Below, one piece after another: positions 8,841 through 17,995 of a stretch of DNA of 64,000 nt (positions within the stretch are counted from its first letter, which is position 1; each line of letters begins with the position of its first letter). The stretch spans positions 332,386 to 396,385 of the forward strand of contig FXAI01000002.1 of the NCBI GenBank assembly GCA_900177435.1. The letters run 5' to 3'. A program made the translations under genes and the position numbers. The stretch comes from Alteromonadaceae bacterium Bs31 (lineage in GTDB: Bacteria > Pseudomonadota > Gammaproteobacteria > Pseudomonadales > Cellvibrionaceae). Below the pieces are notes generated by a model that did no database searches, was not told the DNA's origin, and saw only the letters and a list, made by a program, of their open reading frames with translations.

Positions 8841-10421
8841 ATGAATACTATTGTGAAAATAACGCGACACAAACATTCTTTCCCGCTTAGTTTGGCGGTT
8901 TTGTTTTTGCTTATCATTTTTTTCCACGTGTTGAAAATCGGCTCCCTGCCCCTTGGTCTGTATGTGGATGAAACCTCAATTGGCTACAACGCTGCGCTAA
9001 TAGCCGAAACCGGAAAAGATGAGTTTGGCGCCTCCTATCCCACCTACTTTAGAGCCTTTGGTGAATTCAAAAACCCAATTTATATCTATCTTACGGCAGC
9101 CATATTCAAACTGAGCGGTGTTTCAGAGTTTGGCTTACGCTTTACCAGTTTTGTATTCTATTTATTGGCGCTTGGTTTTTTTGTTTTGTTCGCCAACAAG
9201 CTGTGGCCAGCACAAAGAAAGATCATAGTATTTGCCACAGTGGCCTTTGGTTTTTTGCCCCAGTACTTTGTTCTTTCACGTATATCCTTTGAAGTGATTT
9301 CCCAGCTTAGCTGGTTGGCAGCAAGTTTTTATCTAATATGGCTGTGTTTCGAAGGGCAGCTTAGCGCGAAGCAACGCTGGCTGGTGGCTGGGCTGTGTGG
9401 TTTAGCTTTGGGTAGCTCTATTTACACTTATTCCACGGCCCGGGTGCTCAGCTTTTTATGCTGTGTTTCGTTTGGCCTTATCTATCTAAATAAAACTAAT
9501 TTTAAATATTTGGCGTTTATCGGCGCGGTGGTTTTACTGTGCCTTATACCCTATGTGTTGTTTTCCATAGAACACCCCAGCGCAATGACCGGGCGTTTCT
9601 ATCTATTGTCCTACCTTGATAATGCTATTCCCTGGTACGCCAAAGTATTCAAATTTATTCGCTATTATTTTGAGCACTGGTCGCCGCGTTTTCTTATTTT
9701 TCAGGGCGATCAAAACCCTCGTCATGCCAGCGGCTATGGTGGAATGGTGTTTGTCGTAGTATGGGCCTTGGCGATTGTGGGTATTGGCTACTTATTGAAA
9801 AGTGGCCGTTGGAAGCAGCGCTTTAATCTGTTGTTACTGGTAAACATGGCCTTTGCGCCCTTTGCCGCCGCGCTTACGGAAGAAAGCGTTCCCCATGCAC
9901 TGCGTGCATTGCCTTTAGGGTTCTATATTGTGCTTATGGCCTGTTTCGGTTTACAGGCCTTACATGGCATAAGTGATAAAAATGCAGGCAGAGGCTTACA
10001 ACAACTGGTTTGGGGCTTACTGCTATTTGAGGTGGCCGCCTACCTTTTTATGTACTTTGTGTTTTTCCCCGAACGCAGTATTCGCGGCTCACAAAGTTAT
10101 GACACTAAAGCCAGCTTGCAAGCTGCTTATGACTACAACCCAAAGCGAATTTTGTTTTATCCGGAACCGGGGGGCAGCTACGCTAATTTAAAGTTCTATA
10201 ATCTGCTGGTAAATAAACAAAAAGAGATACCGCTAATAATCACTAAAAACCCCAGGCCCCAAGCTGGAGATTGTCTAATTTACTATCACTGGTACGAGGG
10301 CCGTATGCAGCGTTTTAGTGACGTAAAGTACCAAAAAACCGATCGCTATCAGCCTAATTGGCTGGCAAAAGATTTTGGCGTAAAAGGAAATGAGCTAATT
10401 TCGCGTTTGCGTTGCTATTAG
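8841..10421 (+). CDS. GT39/ArnT-like glycosyltransferase, membrane
   Basis: 526 residues with about eleven membrane helices. After the first helix comes LPLGLYVDETSIGYNA, the acidic loop (D43, E44) typical of the PMT/ArnT superfamily, whose members transfer a sugar from a polyprenyl-phosphate carrier to lipid A, proteins or glycans on the outer face of the inner membrane. A second feature is the DEFGASYPTYFRAFGEFKNP region, close to the conserved loop of this superfamily. The soluble C-terminal tail (about 430-526) is in the periplasm. Acceptor and donor are unknown. It probably forms a unit with the preceding membrane gene. Confidence 0.75.
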   Translation: MNTIVKITRHKHSFPLSLAVLFLLIIFFHVLKIGSLPLGLYVDETSIGYNAALIAETGKDEFGASYPTYFRAFGEFKNPIYIYLTAAIFKLSGVSEFGLRFTSFVFYLLALGFFVLFANKLWPAQRKIIVFATVAFGFLPQYFVLSRISFEVISQLSWLAASFYLIWLCFEGQLSAKQRWLVAGLCGLALGSSIYTYSTARVLSFLCCVSFGLIYLNKTNFKYLAFIGAVVLLCLIPYVLFSIEHPSAMTGRFYLLSYLDNAIPWYAKVFKFIRYYFEHWSPRFLIFQGDQNPRHASGYGGMVFVVVWALAIVGIGYLLKSGRWKQRFNLLLLVNMAFAPFAAALTEESVPHALRALPLGFYIVLMACFGLQALHGISDKNAGRGLQQLVWGLLLFEVAAYLFMYFVFFPERSIRGSQSYDTKASLQAAYDYNPKRILFYPEPGGSYANLKFYNLLVNKQKEIPLIITKNPRPQAGDCLIYYHWYEGRMQRFSDVKYQKTDRYQPNWLAKDFGVKGNELISRLRCY

Positions 10422-10550
10422 AGTTTTTCTATCGCCCCTGAGCTGGCCGCTTAAACCTATTAAGCATTCATCGAAGACTTGGTGGTTTTAGATTTCTGGG
10501 TAAAACTGTCGGATTGTTAAGGTGAGAGCTAAGTCGATAGAGCGTGACAC

Positions 10551-10574
10551 CGCTATGTAGCGCTATGTACCGCT
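10551..10574. repeat. 10-base tandem repeat
   Basis: CGCTATGTAG and CGCTATGTAC follow each other directly, and CGCT begins a third copy that runs up to the stop of the minus-strand gene. It lies between convergent genes. Confidence 0.6.
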
Positions 10575-11398
10575 CATTGCTCGACACGTGAAACCTTGCC
10601 CAGAAGGTTTTTACGCAGGTTAATACTCTCCATTGCTTCTGTAAGAAAACTCACATGCTGCAAAGCGCTTACTTGTCGTGAAAGTGTGGCTATTTGTTCC
10701 TTGCCGTTTTTATGGATAAGAACAAGATGTTGGGGTGTAATGGCGTTAAGCGGCTCGGCGGAAAAAGCGACATCAACCGGGGAGGGAGCCACATAGCTGT
10801 CGGGCGAGAGTAAATAAAGGTATTCAAAGCCGCCAATGGCAAACTGATAGCTGTACACATAGCCCTCGTCATCGGAGTTTTCCCTCACCCAGTGTGGAAA
10901 GCGCGTTACAGTTAACGGCAAACCACTTGCGATAAGCTCGGTAGATTCAAAATCCTGTTCAATACTTACAAGCCTAATTTGGTTTGTAATGTTAAGAGCA
11001 CTATCAACATGCTTAAGCACCTGGTCTACAACGGTGCCATTGGCCACCAGTACCGTGTCCGGGCTGCTCATTAAATGCTCAGCTAAAAGTGCCGCATCAA
11101 AGTGACCTGGGTGGGAATGGCTAATTAAAATCAGCTGAATATTATTAAAAGGTTTTGTTGCGGTTTTTAGTGCACTAATTATCGGTTTATCCGCTACGGG
11201 TACCTCAAAGCGGGCTACATAATCGGAATAGGGGGCATCTATAATTACTTTGCTATCTGCAGAGTCAATTAAATAGCCTGCAGAGCCAAGGTAAACAATA
11301 TGTGTTGTGCTGCACCCTGTGCTTGTAAGCGTTAGCACCACCAGTGCTAGCCTTATCAGTAGCCTCTGTTTAAGCTGTTCGGTTGCTAGCGCGTACAT
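10574..11398 (-). CDS. metallo-beta-lactamase-fold lipoprotein with altered metal motif
   Basis: From the ATG at 11398 the product is 274 residues: a hydrophobic signal ending in the lipobox LTSTGC, then a metallo-beta-lactamase-like fold (IVYLGSAGYLIDSADSKVIIDAP, then LILISHSHPGHFDAAL). The signature HxHxDH reads HSHPGH, so the Asp that binds the second metal is a Gly. A hydrolase with one metal, or a non-enzymatic member, is possible. An upstream ATG at 11434 would overlap the previous gene by 26 bases. The 11398 start, 10 bases after that gene's stop, puts the signal peptide at the N-terminus, so I chose it. It is the last gene of the rhodanese-phospholipase-propeller operon. Confidence 0.75.
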   Translation of the reverse strand: MYALATEQLKQRLLIRLALVVLTLTSTGCSTTHIVYLGSAGYLIDSADSKVIIDAPYSDYVARFEVPVADKPIISALKTATKPFNNIQLILISHSHPGHFDAALLAEHLMSSPDTVLVANGTVVDQVLKHVDSALNITNQIRLVSIEQDFESTELIASGLPLTVTRFPHWVRENSDDEGYVYSYQFAIGGFEYLYLLSPDSYVAPSPVDVAFSAEPLNAITPQHLVLIHKNGKEQIATLSRQVSALQHVSFLTEAMESINLRKNLLGKVSRVEQ

Positions 11399-11408
11399 AG
11401 ACCCTGGC

Positions 11409-12572
11409 CTAAATGTTGTTGCCCTCGTGTGCAAAGGCAGAAATGGTACCGTCTATAGCCATGACGATGAGCGTATTTTTATATTTTATGGCCGGATTAA
11501 AAACACCGCCACTAAGGTAGCCAAGCTCAATGGGCTCTGGTTTGTAATGCCAAAGCAGCTCGCCTTTTAAGCCAAGAGCAAAAAAACCACTGTGTATTGG
11601 CAGACCTTCAAAGGTGTATTGGCTGGCACTTATTGCACCAATAAAAATGGAAGAGTCGATAAGTGCTGGCGTGCCCCAGCTCCAACCCTTTGTTTTAAAC
11701 GACCAATCCAAGTTGCCACTTTTGGCATTAAATACAAATAGGGTTTGCGCATCCGAACTGCCGACAATAACCTGCTTTTTATGACACACAGGCGACGACT
11801 CTGCCCAGGAACCGTTTTTATGAGTGTAGCGCCAGCGTTCCTCACCGGTTTTACTATTAAGGGCATAAAAGTGTGTACTGCGGCTGCCAAAGTAAATATT
11901 GCCTGCGCAAACGGCAGCAGTATCTTGAATAATACCGCCGGTATCAAAAGACCAGAGCTGTTCACCGTTACTGGCCTTAAGAGCGTATAGCCGGCCATCC
12001 CAGCTGCCTATATACAAGCGGCCCTTGTGTATTAAGGGTGAGGCACGAACACTGGCTTTAGTGGCAAAGGTCCATAGGGCCTTGCCGGTGTCTGCACGCA
12101 GCGCATGAACAAGGCCGCTGGAAGCGCCGATATAAATCACACCCTTGTGATACACCGGCGAAGAATGCAAGTAGTCGTAATCGTAGGGCCCATTGCGGGC
12201 AGGCAAGCGCCTGCTATGTTCTCCTAAAAAATACCGCCACTTTTCTTTACCGGTTTTACTGTTGAGCGCGTACAGATTTCCGTCGTCGGAAGCAAAATAA
12301 ACTGTATTACCCTCAAGTAGCGCAGCAGAGCGAATAAGGCCTTTGCTGGTAAACGTCCATAAGGTTTTTTGTGTGTTGACATCGAATGCGTAAAAAATAC
12401 CGTCGTCTGCACCAAAATACATAACGGAGCCGTGAATATCCGCAGGGGACCATAAGCCAGCGTTAATCTTAAATTGCCAGAGGGGAGAGTTAGCGGGTGC
12501 TTTTGCTAAAGCGAGATGGCAGTAAAATATTAAAAGGATAAAAGGTAGCATTACTCGATACATACTTTTCAT
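11409..12572 (-). CDS. secreted PQQ-like beta-propeller protein
   Basis: 387 residues. A signal peptide (about 1-23, ending in HLALA) is followed by seven to eight repeats of about 40 residues of the type 'GxxYxGSxDGxLYALNxxTGxxxWxF', for example the blades ending in LYALNSKTGKEKWRY and LYALKASNGEQLWSF. This is the PQQ/quinoprotein-type beta-propeller. The catalytic domain of a dehydrogenase is missing; proteins like this (BamB and others) usually serve as binding or scaffold proteins in the periplasm. GAAGGA lies just before the ATG. It follows the phospholipase gene by 32 bases and precedes the MBL lipoprotein by 10, so co-transcription is likely. Confidence 0.85.
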   Translation of the reverse strand: MKSMYRVMLPFILLIFYCHLALAKAPANSPLWQFKINAGLWSPADIHGSVMYFGADDGIFYAFDVNTQKTLWTFTSKGLIRSAALLEGNTVYFASDDGNLYALNSKTGKEKWRYFLGEHSRRLPARNGPYDYDYLHSSPVYHKGVIYIGASSGLVHALRADTGKALWTFATKASVRASPLIHKGRLYIGSWDGRLYALKASNGEQLWSFDTGGIIQDTAAVCAGNIYFGSRSTHFYALNSKTGEERWRYTHKNGSWAESSPVCHKKQVIVGSSDAQTLFVFNAKSGNLDWSFKTKGWSWGTPALIDSSIFIGAISASQYTFEGLPIHSGFFALGLKGELLWHYKPEPIELGYLSGGVFNPAIKYKNTLIVMAIDGTISAFAHEGNNI

Positions 12573-12604
12573 AAATCCTTCCTCAACTTTCTGCTTGTAG
12601 GGAC

Positions 12605-13807
12605 TTACAGGTAATCTGTAAGCAATATGCCAATACCCAGCCGTTGATTGCGATGATTGTAGTCAATCAAGCTTTCTCCGTAGCCATCGAAGTATTGTAT
12701 GTAGCCGCGAAGGTGATACCACAAAGGGAAACTTACCCCAAACTCGACAGCACCTTTGCTGGTATTAAAATTATGCCTAAGCGTTGCGGTGTACTCGATT
12801 TTTCCCTGAGAATATGCGCCATTTAGCTGATAGTGGCCCATATAGTTATGGATGTCTGGGTTATCATCTCCAGAGGGTTGTGGTGGTGTACTTGGGTCAC
12901 CATCGTCCTCTTTTGCATCCTCCGGGAGGCGATACCAGGGCTGCAAGCTTACGCCCCAATTGTCATCCAGATAGCCAAGGGTGGCATACACTCTATTCCA
13001 ACTGCGGCTTAAGTACTGGCTCTGGCCATTGGACTCGTGCTCCACGCCCAGGCGGCCCAGCCATACCCCTTTATTTAGTGTCACCCCGAGTGGAAACTGG
13101 TAAAAAATTTCTGGCCTATAGTTGGTTTCCCGAAATGGGGCGGATATAGCACTATTATAAAGCTGCCAAAATGCTTTTAAGGTGAAACCGAAGTAAAGCG
13201 CGTCGCCTGTTTTCAAAATATCCTGTTGGGTGAGCGGTACTTTGAAGCTGATCTGCATTTTTACTTCATCTTCCGTCATCACATCATCATTCAAAAAATC
13301 GTACGGCGCCTGGTTGGGGTATTTGTTGTAGGAATAGGCAAGAATATAATTTTGCCTTAAAGGGGAAATGACAAAGGGGTTCGTTTCGTTACTGCGGATT
13401 GCCAAAAGGCGCGACGACAAATGCTTGCTTTTACTCAGTAAGACCCTGCATTCGTTAATGACCTCTTGCGCTGTTGCGCCATCGGGTGCGGTGGTAGCCC
13501 TCAAACGTAAGCACTCTTGCAAGAGCTGTTGCTCTATGGCTTTTTCCTGCCCGGCCTGCTGTTCACACTTAGCGCGAAGTTCTTCCACCGTTGTGGAAGG
13601 CGCAGCCACAACTACCTCCTTGCTAAAGCAGGCCTGTTTATCTTGAGCCAAAACGGGTAAAACAGTGTAGCCCAGTGCGCATAAAAGCAAGCGCGGGCAT
13701 TTATGACCAACAAACACAAAGGCACTGCGCCATAAAGACCCGCGCGGGGGCGAAGTGGATCTAAGCACGGAGTTATTCAAATGCAGGGAGAGTGGGTTTA
13801 GCAACAT
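12605..13807 (-). CDS. pldA: outer-membrane phospholipase A
   Basis: 400 residues from the ATG at 13807 (a TTG at 13834 would add nine residues). The C-terminal two thirds are the phospholipase A1 barrel: NPFVISPLRQNYILAYSYN opens it, and the active-site segment GVEHESNGQSQYLSRSWNRVY has the His and Ser of HxSNG. OMPLA degrades phospholipids in the outer leaflet and is active as a calcium-dependent dimer. An insert with Asp, Pro and Ser (EDDGDPSTPPQPSGDDNPD) looks like an enlarged loop. About 100 residues, partly charged helix, lie between the signal sequence and the barrel; E. coli PldA lacks this region. The start overlaps the rhodanese gene by 35 bases. Confidence 0.9.
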   Translation of the reverse strand: MLLNPLSLHLNNSVLRSTSPPRGSLWRSAFVFVGHKCPRLLLCALGYTVLPVLAQDKQACFSKEVVVAAPSTTVEELRAKCEQQAGQEKAIEQQLLQECLRLRATTAPDGATAQEVINECRVLLSKSKHLSSRLLAIRSNETNPFVISPLRQNYILAYSYNKYPNQAPYDFLNDDVMTEDEVKMQISFKVPLTQQDILKTGDALYFGFTLKAFWQLYNSAISAPFRETNYRPEIFYQFPLGVTLNKGVWLGRLGVEHESNGQSQYLSRSWNRVYATLGYLDDNWGVSLQPWYRLPEDAKEDDGDPSTPPQPSGDDNPDIHNYMGHYQLNGAYSQGKIEYTATLRHNFNTSKGAVEFGVSFPLWYHLRGYIQYFDGYGESLIDYNHRNQRLGIGILLTDYL

Positions 13808-14153
13808 ACTTGCCCGCTGCTGCCCAGGCGTCAAACCCGCCAGCGATGGATTGCACGTGTAAATAGCCCATCTCTTTCATTACCTCCGCCGCTAGCGCTG
13901 CCCTGCCGCTTGTTTTGCAATACAGTACAGCCTTGAGGCCGCGATCCTGTAATGCGGGGTCACTACTTAACTTGAACTCCAATAAGCCACGGGGAATGTT
14001 GATGGCTTGGGCCACATGGCCGGTGGCAAACTCATCGGCTTCTCGTACGTCTATTAACACATCAGCCAGTTTTATTGCTTGCTCTGCCTGTTCAATGGGA
14101 ATTTCGGTAATGCCGGCTTTTGCTGCGCTTACCAGGTCTTGTGCCGTTTTCAT
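13773..14153 (-). CDS. rhodanese-like domain protein
   Basis: 126 residues from the ATG at 14153, which has AAGGAG eight bases upstream; the frame is open further upstream without such a signal. It is a single rhodanese domain: DVLIDVREADEFATGHVAQA, then INIPRG, and the active-site loop LYCKTSGRAA with Cys79. Single-domain rhodaneses move sulfane sulfur to acceptors such as cyanide or thiols. There is no signal peptide, so it is cytoplasmic. First gene of the four-gene minus-strand operon; its end overlaps the phospholipase start. Confidence 0.9.
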   Translation of the reverse strand: MKTAQDLVSAAKAGITEIPIEQAEQAIKLADVLIDVREADEFATGHVAQAINIPRGLLEFKLSSDPALQDRGLKAVLYCKTSGRAALAAEVMKEMGYLHVQSIAGGFDAWAAAGKYVAKPTLPAFE

Positions 14154-14453
14154 CGTATGGCTCCTTGTATAGGGGAATTGTGGGAGGTATACCACGGGCA
14201 ATATTGAGTCTTTTTTATAGCACATATAAAGCTTTAGCTCATGGGCCAGTTTGGCTTTTTACCCTGCCTTGGTTTTAGTGTTGCAGGCGAGTTGCTGACA
14301 TTCTCTCTGGGGTGCAAAGTAGTGAACAAGCAAGCGCTTATAGTGCATGAACCGGTAAACGCAGCCTTACCGTCACATCATGATGGGTGTGACTTGCTGC
14401 CAGCCTGGATAAAAATCTCTGGAAATAACCAATGTTCAAGGAGTGCCTAAGTT

Positions 14454-16328
14454 ATGACGAAAGAAAAATACGCCTGCGTCTGCTGTAGTGGCGGGTTTCA
14501 CAGGTTGATAAAGAGCAACAGGAAATTCCAACAAATGAGTAAGGAGGCTGCTAGCGGCAGAGCTTGGTCTTGTAATTGGGGGATCGACTTTAGCCGTATG
14601 GGCCGACGCGAATTCATCAAGACCAGTGTCGCGGCTGCAGGTATAGCGGCGCTGTTACCTGGCTGTTCCAAGTCTGAGGAACAGGGATCGCAAAGCGAGG
14701 AGCAAAATCGCACTATCGTTTTCACCGGCGGCACGGTGCTCACAGTTGATGCCGAATTCTCCCAGAAAGAAGCGATCGCGGTGCGTGGTAATCGTATTCT
14801 GGCGGTAGGCTCCGATGTTGATGTGCGCAAAGCTGCCGGCAAGGGCGCGAGGGTCGTCGATTTACAGGGTAAGACGCTGCTACCGGGCTTCGTCGACCCA
14901 CACACCCACGTTATCGCGGGCTCTATCGTTGATGCCACCATGGACTATGTGGGCATGGCTCGCTTTCAAACGACGGATGAAGTGATTGCTCACATCGCCA
15001 AGCGTGCTGCTGAGACGCCAGCGGGTGAATGGTTGGTGTTCCGCAATTTCGACCCTGCGGTGCAGGAAGGTCTCGATGTTTTAACCTTTGCTGAGCTCGA
15101 CCCCATTTCCCTCGAGCACCCGATTTTTGTACTGAACGCGTCCGGCCATCTTGCCTATGCCAATTCCAGGGCCTTTGAGATCGCTGCAATTAGCGCCGAT
15201 GTTGAAGATCCTCCCGGCGGCGAATTCGTGCGGGATGCAGAGGGAAAGTTAACAGGGTTTATGAAGAATAACGTGGCCTTTATACAAATTGCTTCGAAGT
15301 ATCCAGCCATGATGGAAGCTGACCCGGTTGAAGGTCTGATCACGCTGTTGAAAAAATGGAGCGTGCTCGGCCTTACAACTGTCTCCGAGCTAAGCTTGGG
15401 AGCCCTTGCCCAGTCTCCGGCGGATGCAGAGATTATGGCAGCAGCAGCGCAAACCGGTCGCTTGAATGCACGCATCCGAGCGTATCCTTTCTACACCGTC
15501 GGTACCGAGGCCTGGGAAAAGGCCAATATTCAGCAGGGCGACGGTAACGCCATGGCCCGAATCGCCGGTTACAAGCTGGTGGCCGATGGTTCCAATCAGG
15601 GTTATACGGGCTTGCAGCGAGAACCCTACCTGGGTACTGAGGAGCATCGGGGGATGGCCTATATGGAAGCTGAAGAGCTTACCGCCACTGCTTTGGAGAG
15701 GGCCAAGAAGGGTTGGCACCTCGCGATCCACGGTAATGGCGATGCCGCCATCGATAACATTCTCGATACCTGTGAGGCCTTGCGTGATGCAGGCATTGAC
15801 CTGTCGAAAGTTCGCCCCCGCATTGAGCATTGCTCCATTCTGCACGACGAACAGATCGCGCGAATGAAGCACTTGGGCGTGTCGGCTAGCTTCCTTATCG
15901 GCCACGTTCATTACTGGGGTGTTGCTATGCGAGACGAGGTGTTTGGAGAAGAAAAGGCGCAGCTATTAGATCGCTGCCGCAGTGTTGAGCAGGCCGGAGT
16001 CGGTTTTAGTTTGCACTCGGACTTCCTTGTGACCGATCCAGATCCGCTGCATATGATCGAAATGGCGGTTACCCGCAAGACCTGGAAAGAAGCGGATTAC
16101 GTGCTTGCACCCCAGGAGAGAATATCGGTTGAGTCGGCGATCCGTGCACTAACCTGGGAGGCGGCCTGGCAACTATTCTCTGAGCATGAAGTGGGTAGCC
16201 TGGAGCCCGGTAAGTTTGCCGATCTGGTAATCCTCGATAAAGATCCGCGCAGTGTTAATCCGGACATGATCAAGGAGATAAAAATAATTGAGACCTGGAT
16301 GGATGGCAAGAGAGTCTATCAAGCCTAG
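14454..16328 (+). CDS. Tat-type amidohydrolase (YtcJ-like, amidohydrolase family 3)
   Basis: 624 residues. The first 48 residues are an unusual Cys-containing extension; then comes a Tat signal with twin Arg (GRREFIKTS, R51-R52), a hydrophobic stretch and a lipobox LLPGC (C71). The enzyme part starts at about 88 with TIVFTGGTVLTVDA. Metal ligands of the amidohydrolase barrel are visible: FVDPHTH (H150, H152), LAIHGNGDA, PRIEHCS and LHSDF. The C-terminus returns to the small beta domain (GKFADLVILDKDP). Such enzymes hydrolyse amide or ester bonds in small molecules; the substrate is unknown. AAGGAG lies 10 bases before the first ATG, which argues for this start over the inner ones. Codon usage looks richer in G and C than in the genes that follow. 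Confidence 0.85.
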   Translation: MTKEKYACVCCSGGFHRLIKSNRKFQQMSKEAASGRAWSCNWGIDFSRMGRREFIKTSVAAAGIAALLPGCSKSEEQGSQSEEQNRTIVFTGGTVLTVDAEFSQKEAIAVRGNRILAVGSDVDVRKAAGKGARVVDLQGKTLLPGFVDPHTHVIAGSIVDATMDYVGMARFQTTDEVIAHIAKRAAETPAGEWLVFRNFDPAVQEGLDVLTFAELDPISLEHPIFVLNASGHLAYANSRAFEIAAISADVEDPPGGEFVRDAEGKLTGFMKNNVAFIQIASKYPAMMEADPVEGLITLLKKWSVLGLTTVSELSLGALAQSPADAEIMAAAAQTGRLNARIRAYPFYTVGTEAWEKANIQQGDGNAMARIAGYKLVADGSNQGYTGLQREPYLGTEEHRGMAYMEAEELTATALERAKKGWHLAIHGNGDAAIDNILDTCEALRDAGIDLSKVRPRIEHCSILHDEQIARMKHLGVSASFLIGHVHYWGVAMRDEVFGEEKAQLLDRCRSVEQAGVGFSLHSDFLVTDPDPLHMIEMAVTRKTWKEADYVLAPQERISVESAIRALTWEAAWQLFSEHEVGSLEPGKFADLVILDKDPRSVNPDMIKEIKIIETWMDGKRVYQA

Positions 16329-16357
16329 TATCGCTAAGGAGGCCCACTAGAAATACC

Positions 16358-17233
16358 ATGAGCAGAAGAATGATGGCTAAATATAGAACGCTACTATTGA
16401 TAGTTTTTGCGCTTGTGGGTTGTGTAAGCGCACCCCACAAAGATCTGCCCATCGATTCTGGTGCCATATTGTGGGATTCGGTTAAGGAAATTTCAAACAG
16501 CAGCGCTTACTTTTACGAAGTGTTATCTGTAAACGGAAAAACTATTCCCAATAGTAGTGGTAATACTCGACAGAGAAGCATGACGCTTGGATTCAAAATG
16601 TCGCCATCCGCCCTAAATCGAATTGTAGAGCCAGGGCTTCAAAAAGTAGCGATAGGTTTGTTTAGCTACCACAAAGCAGATTTATTTGGTGTAGGAGATT
16701 TTTTGTATGATCTCAAAGGTGTGGTTCAACTAAGCTTAGTACCGGGTAAAGCCTATGTTGTTAACGGAGAGGCTAATGCAGACTATAAAGCGATATGGAT
16801 TGAAGATGAAGATAGTGGCGTTGTTGTTTCAGATATTGTTAGCTCGGGTAAAATTGTTGAGAGCGATATAAGGGAAAGAAAAGTAACACAGTACAAAATG
16901 CAAATAAAAATAGACAGGGATAAAAATAATAGAAAACTCGAGCTAATAAGCTTAGGCGAACGTTTAGCTGAAAAAGGTAGTTGCGATACCCTGGGTTTAG
17001 AGGTTGCTGGTAGTTTTGAAATAGCTAAAGCGCTATTTGATAATAAATCATATAAAGCAGCATATTTGTGTTTTATTGCAGACACAAAAAAGTCAGAAGC
17101 GAATCCTGAGTCATTTAAACATCTCTCAATAATGTACGACGTGGGGCTGGGGGTAGAGGAAAACCAGAGTCAATCTCTAGCTTGGGAGAAAAAATATAGG
17201 GACTCTACCAGTGAAAGTAACGGGGAGCTATAA
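16358..17233 (+). CDS. lipoprotein with a C-terminal Sel1-like repeat
   Basis: 291 residues. The signal ends in LVGC (about residue 22), a lipobox. The middle part (about 40-170) is beta-rich and unrecognised. Residues about 225-280 (SFEIAKALFDNKSYKAAYLC, then NPESFKHLSIMYDVGLGVEEN and AWEKKY) look like Sel1/TPR-type helices with the 'aa..yl..mYd.GlGVe.N' pattern of Sel1 repeats, which mediate protein contacts. AGGAGG lies 15 bases before the ATG, too far to be convincing. It starts 29 bases after the amidohydrolase stop. The gene is AT-rich compared with that neighbour. Function unknown. Confidence 0.7.
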   Translation: MSRRMMAKYRTLLLIVFALVGCVSAPHKDLPIDSGAILWDSVKEISNSSAYFYEVLSVNGKTIPNSSGNTRQRSMTLGFKMSPSALNRIVEPGLQKVAIGLFSYHKADLFGVGDFLYDLKGVVQLSLVPGKAYVVNGEANADYKAIWIEDEDSGVVVSDIVSSGKIVESDIRERKVTQYKMQIKIDRDKNNRKLELISLGERLAEKGSCDTLGLEVAGSFEIAKALFDNKSYKAAYLCFIADTKKSEANPESFKHLSIMYDVGLGVEENQSQSLAWEKKYRDSTSESNGEL

Positions 17234-17391
17234 AAAGACCACAGGCCTTGTAAGGTGTAATGGACCGTGTTTACCCTGGGCTGACTACGGAAGAGATACT
17301 CTGCTGTGATGTGCTTGGAGCAAAAGCTTTTAGGCGCTTAAATATACCTGAACGTAGCTTTTATCGCGGCATTCACATATTTTTTGCCTCA

Positions 17392-17412
17392 GGCGTATTA
17401 GGGTGATACGCC
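17392..17412. other. short hairpin between genes
   Basis: GGCGTAT and ATACGCC form a perfect 7-bp stem with a seven-base loop, about 50 bases before the next start. No T run follows. It may be an operator or an RNA hairpin; I cannot say which. Confidence 0.35.
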
Positions 17413-17465
17413 ACTACCGGCGCTGTCTTTGGGCGCTTACGTAATTTTCAATAAAAGGGACTAAT

Positions 17466-17927
17466 ATGAAGTATTTGATCGCCGCTGTGTTTCTATTTTT
17501 TGTATCAGTTAGCGCCTTGGGAACAGAGCCTCAGTTAGAAAAATTTGCGCAAGCCTATTTTACCGCTTTTGTTGCCACCCAACAGGACGATGCCACAAAG
17601 GCTGATCTTGAATCGTATCTGGATTTTATGGCGGAAGATGTAGGCCATACCCATATTCCATTTTTTTCGGATGAAAAAAGATACAAAGATGGCAAAGATA
17701 AGCTCAGGCAGTCGATGCTACCATACCTAAATAAAAACACAGGATTTAAAGCTGAGCTAATAGAAACCCGTGTTTTTAATGAAACAGCTATCGCGCTTAG
17801 ATATAGTCACTCAGCCGTCTATGTAGACGCGGAAAAGGGTAAAAAATCGCCGTGGTCCTATGTAATGTTGGAGATTCTTGAAATTGAGAATGGTAAAGTA
17901 GGCATGATACGAAAGTATCATGAATAA
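17466..17927 (+). CDS. secreted NTF2/SnoaL-like protein
   Basis: 153 residues. A signal peptide (about 1-19, ending in SALG) is followed by a small cone-shaped alpha+beta domain: LEKFAQAYFTAFVA, then YLDFMAEDVGHTHIPFF, and a last strand pair with VYVDAEKGKKSPWSYVMLEILEIENGK. Placement in the nuclear-transport-factor-2/SnoaL fold rests on this order and on the length. Members are enzymes or ligand-binding proteins with a central pocket. AAGGGAC precedes the ATG. No metal or catalytic residues are recognised. Confidence 0.65.
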   Translation: MKYLIAAVFLFFVSVSALGTEPQLEKFAQAYFTAFVATQQDDATKADLESYLDFMAEDVGHTHIPFFSDEKRYKDGKDKLRQSMLPYLNKNTGFKAELIETRVFNETAIALRYSHSAVYVDAEKGKKSPWSYVMLEILEIENGKVGMIRKYHE

Positions 17928-17995
17928 AATTCACACTAAAAGCCGCTGTATGCAGCAGTACTAGGCGAGGAGTGCAAGCGTGTGAGGGCGCAGAG

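Noticed and set aside
14241-14450. 69-codon frame before the amidohydrolase
   Set aside because: No ribosome-binding site, no domain, and ends just before the supported start at 14454.
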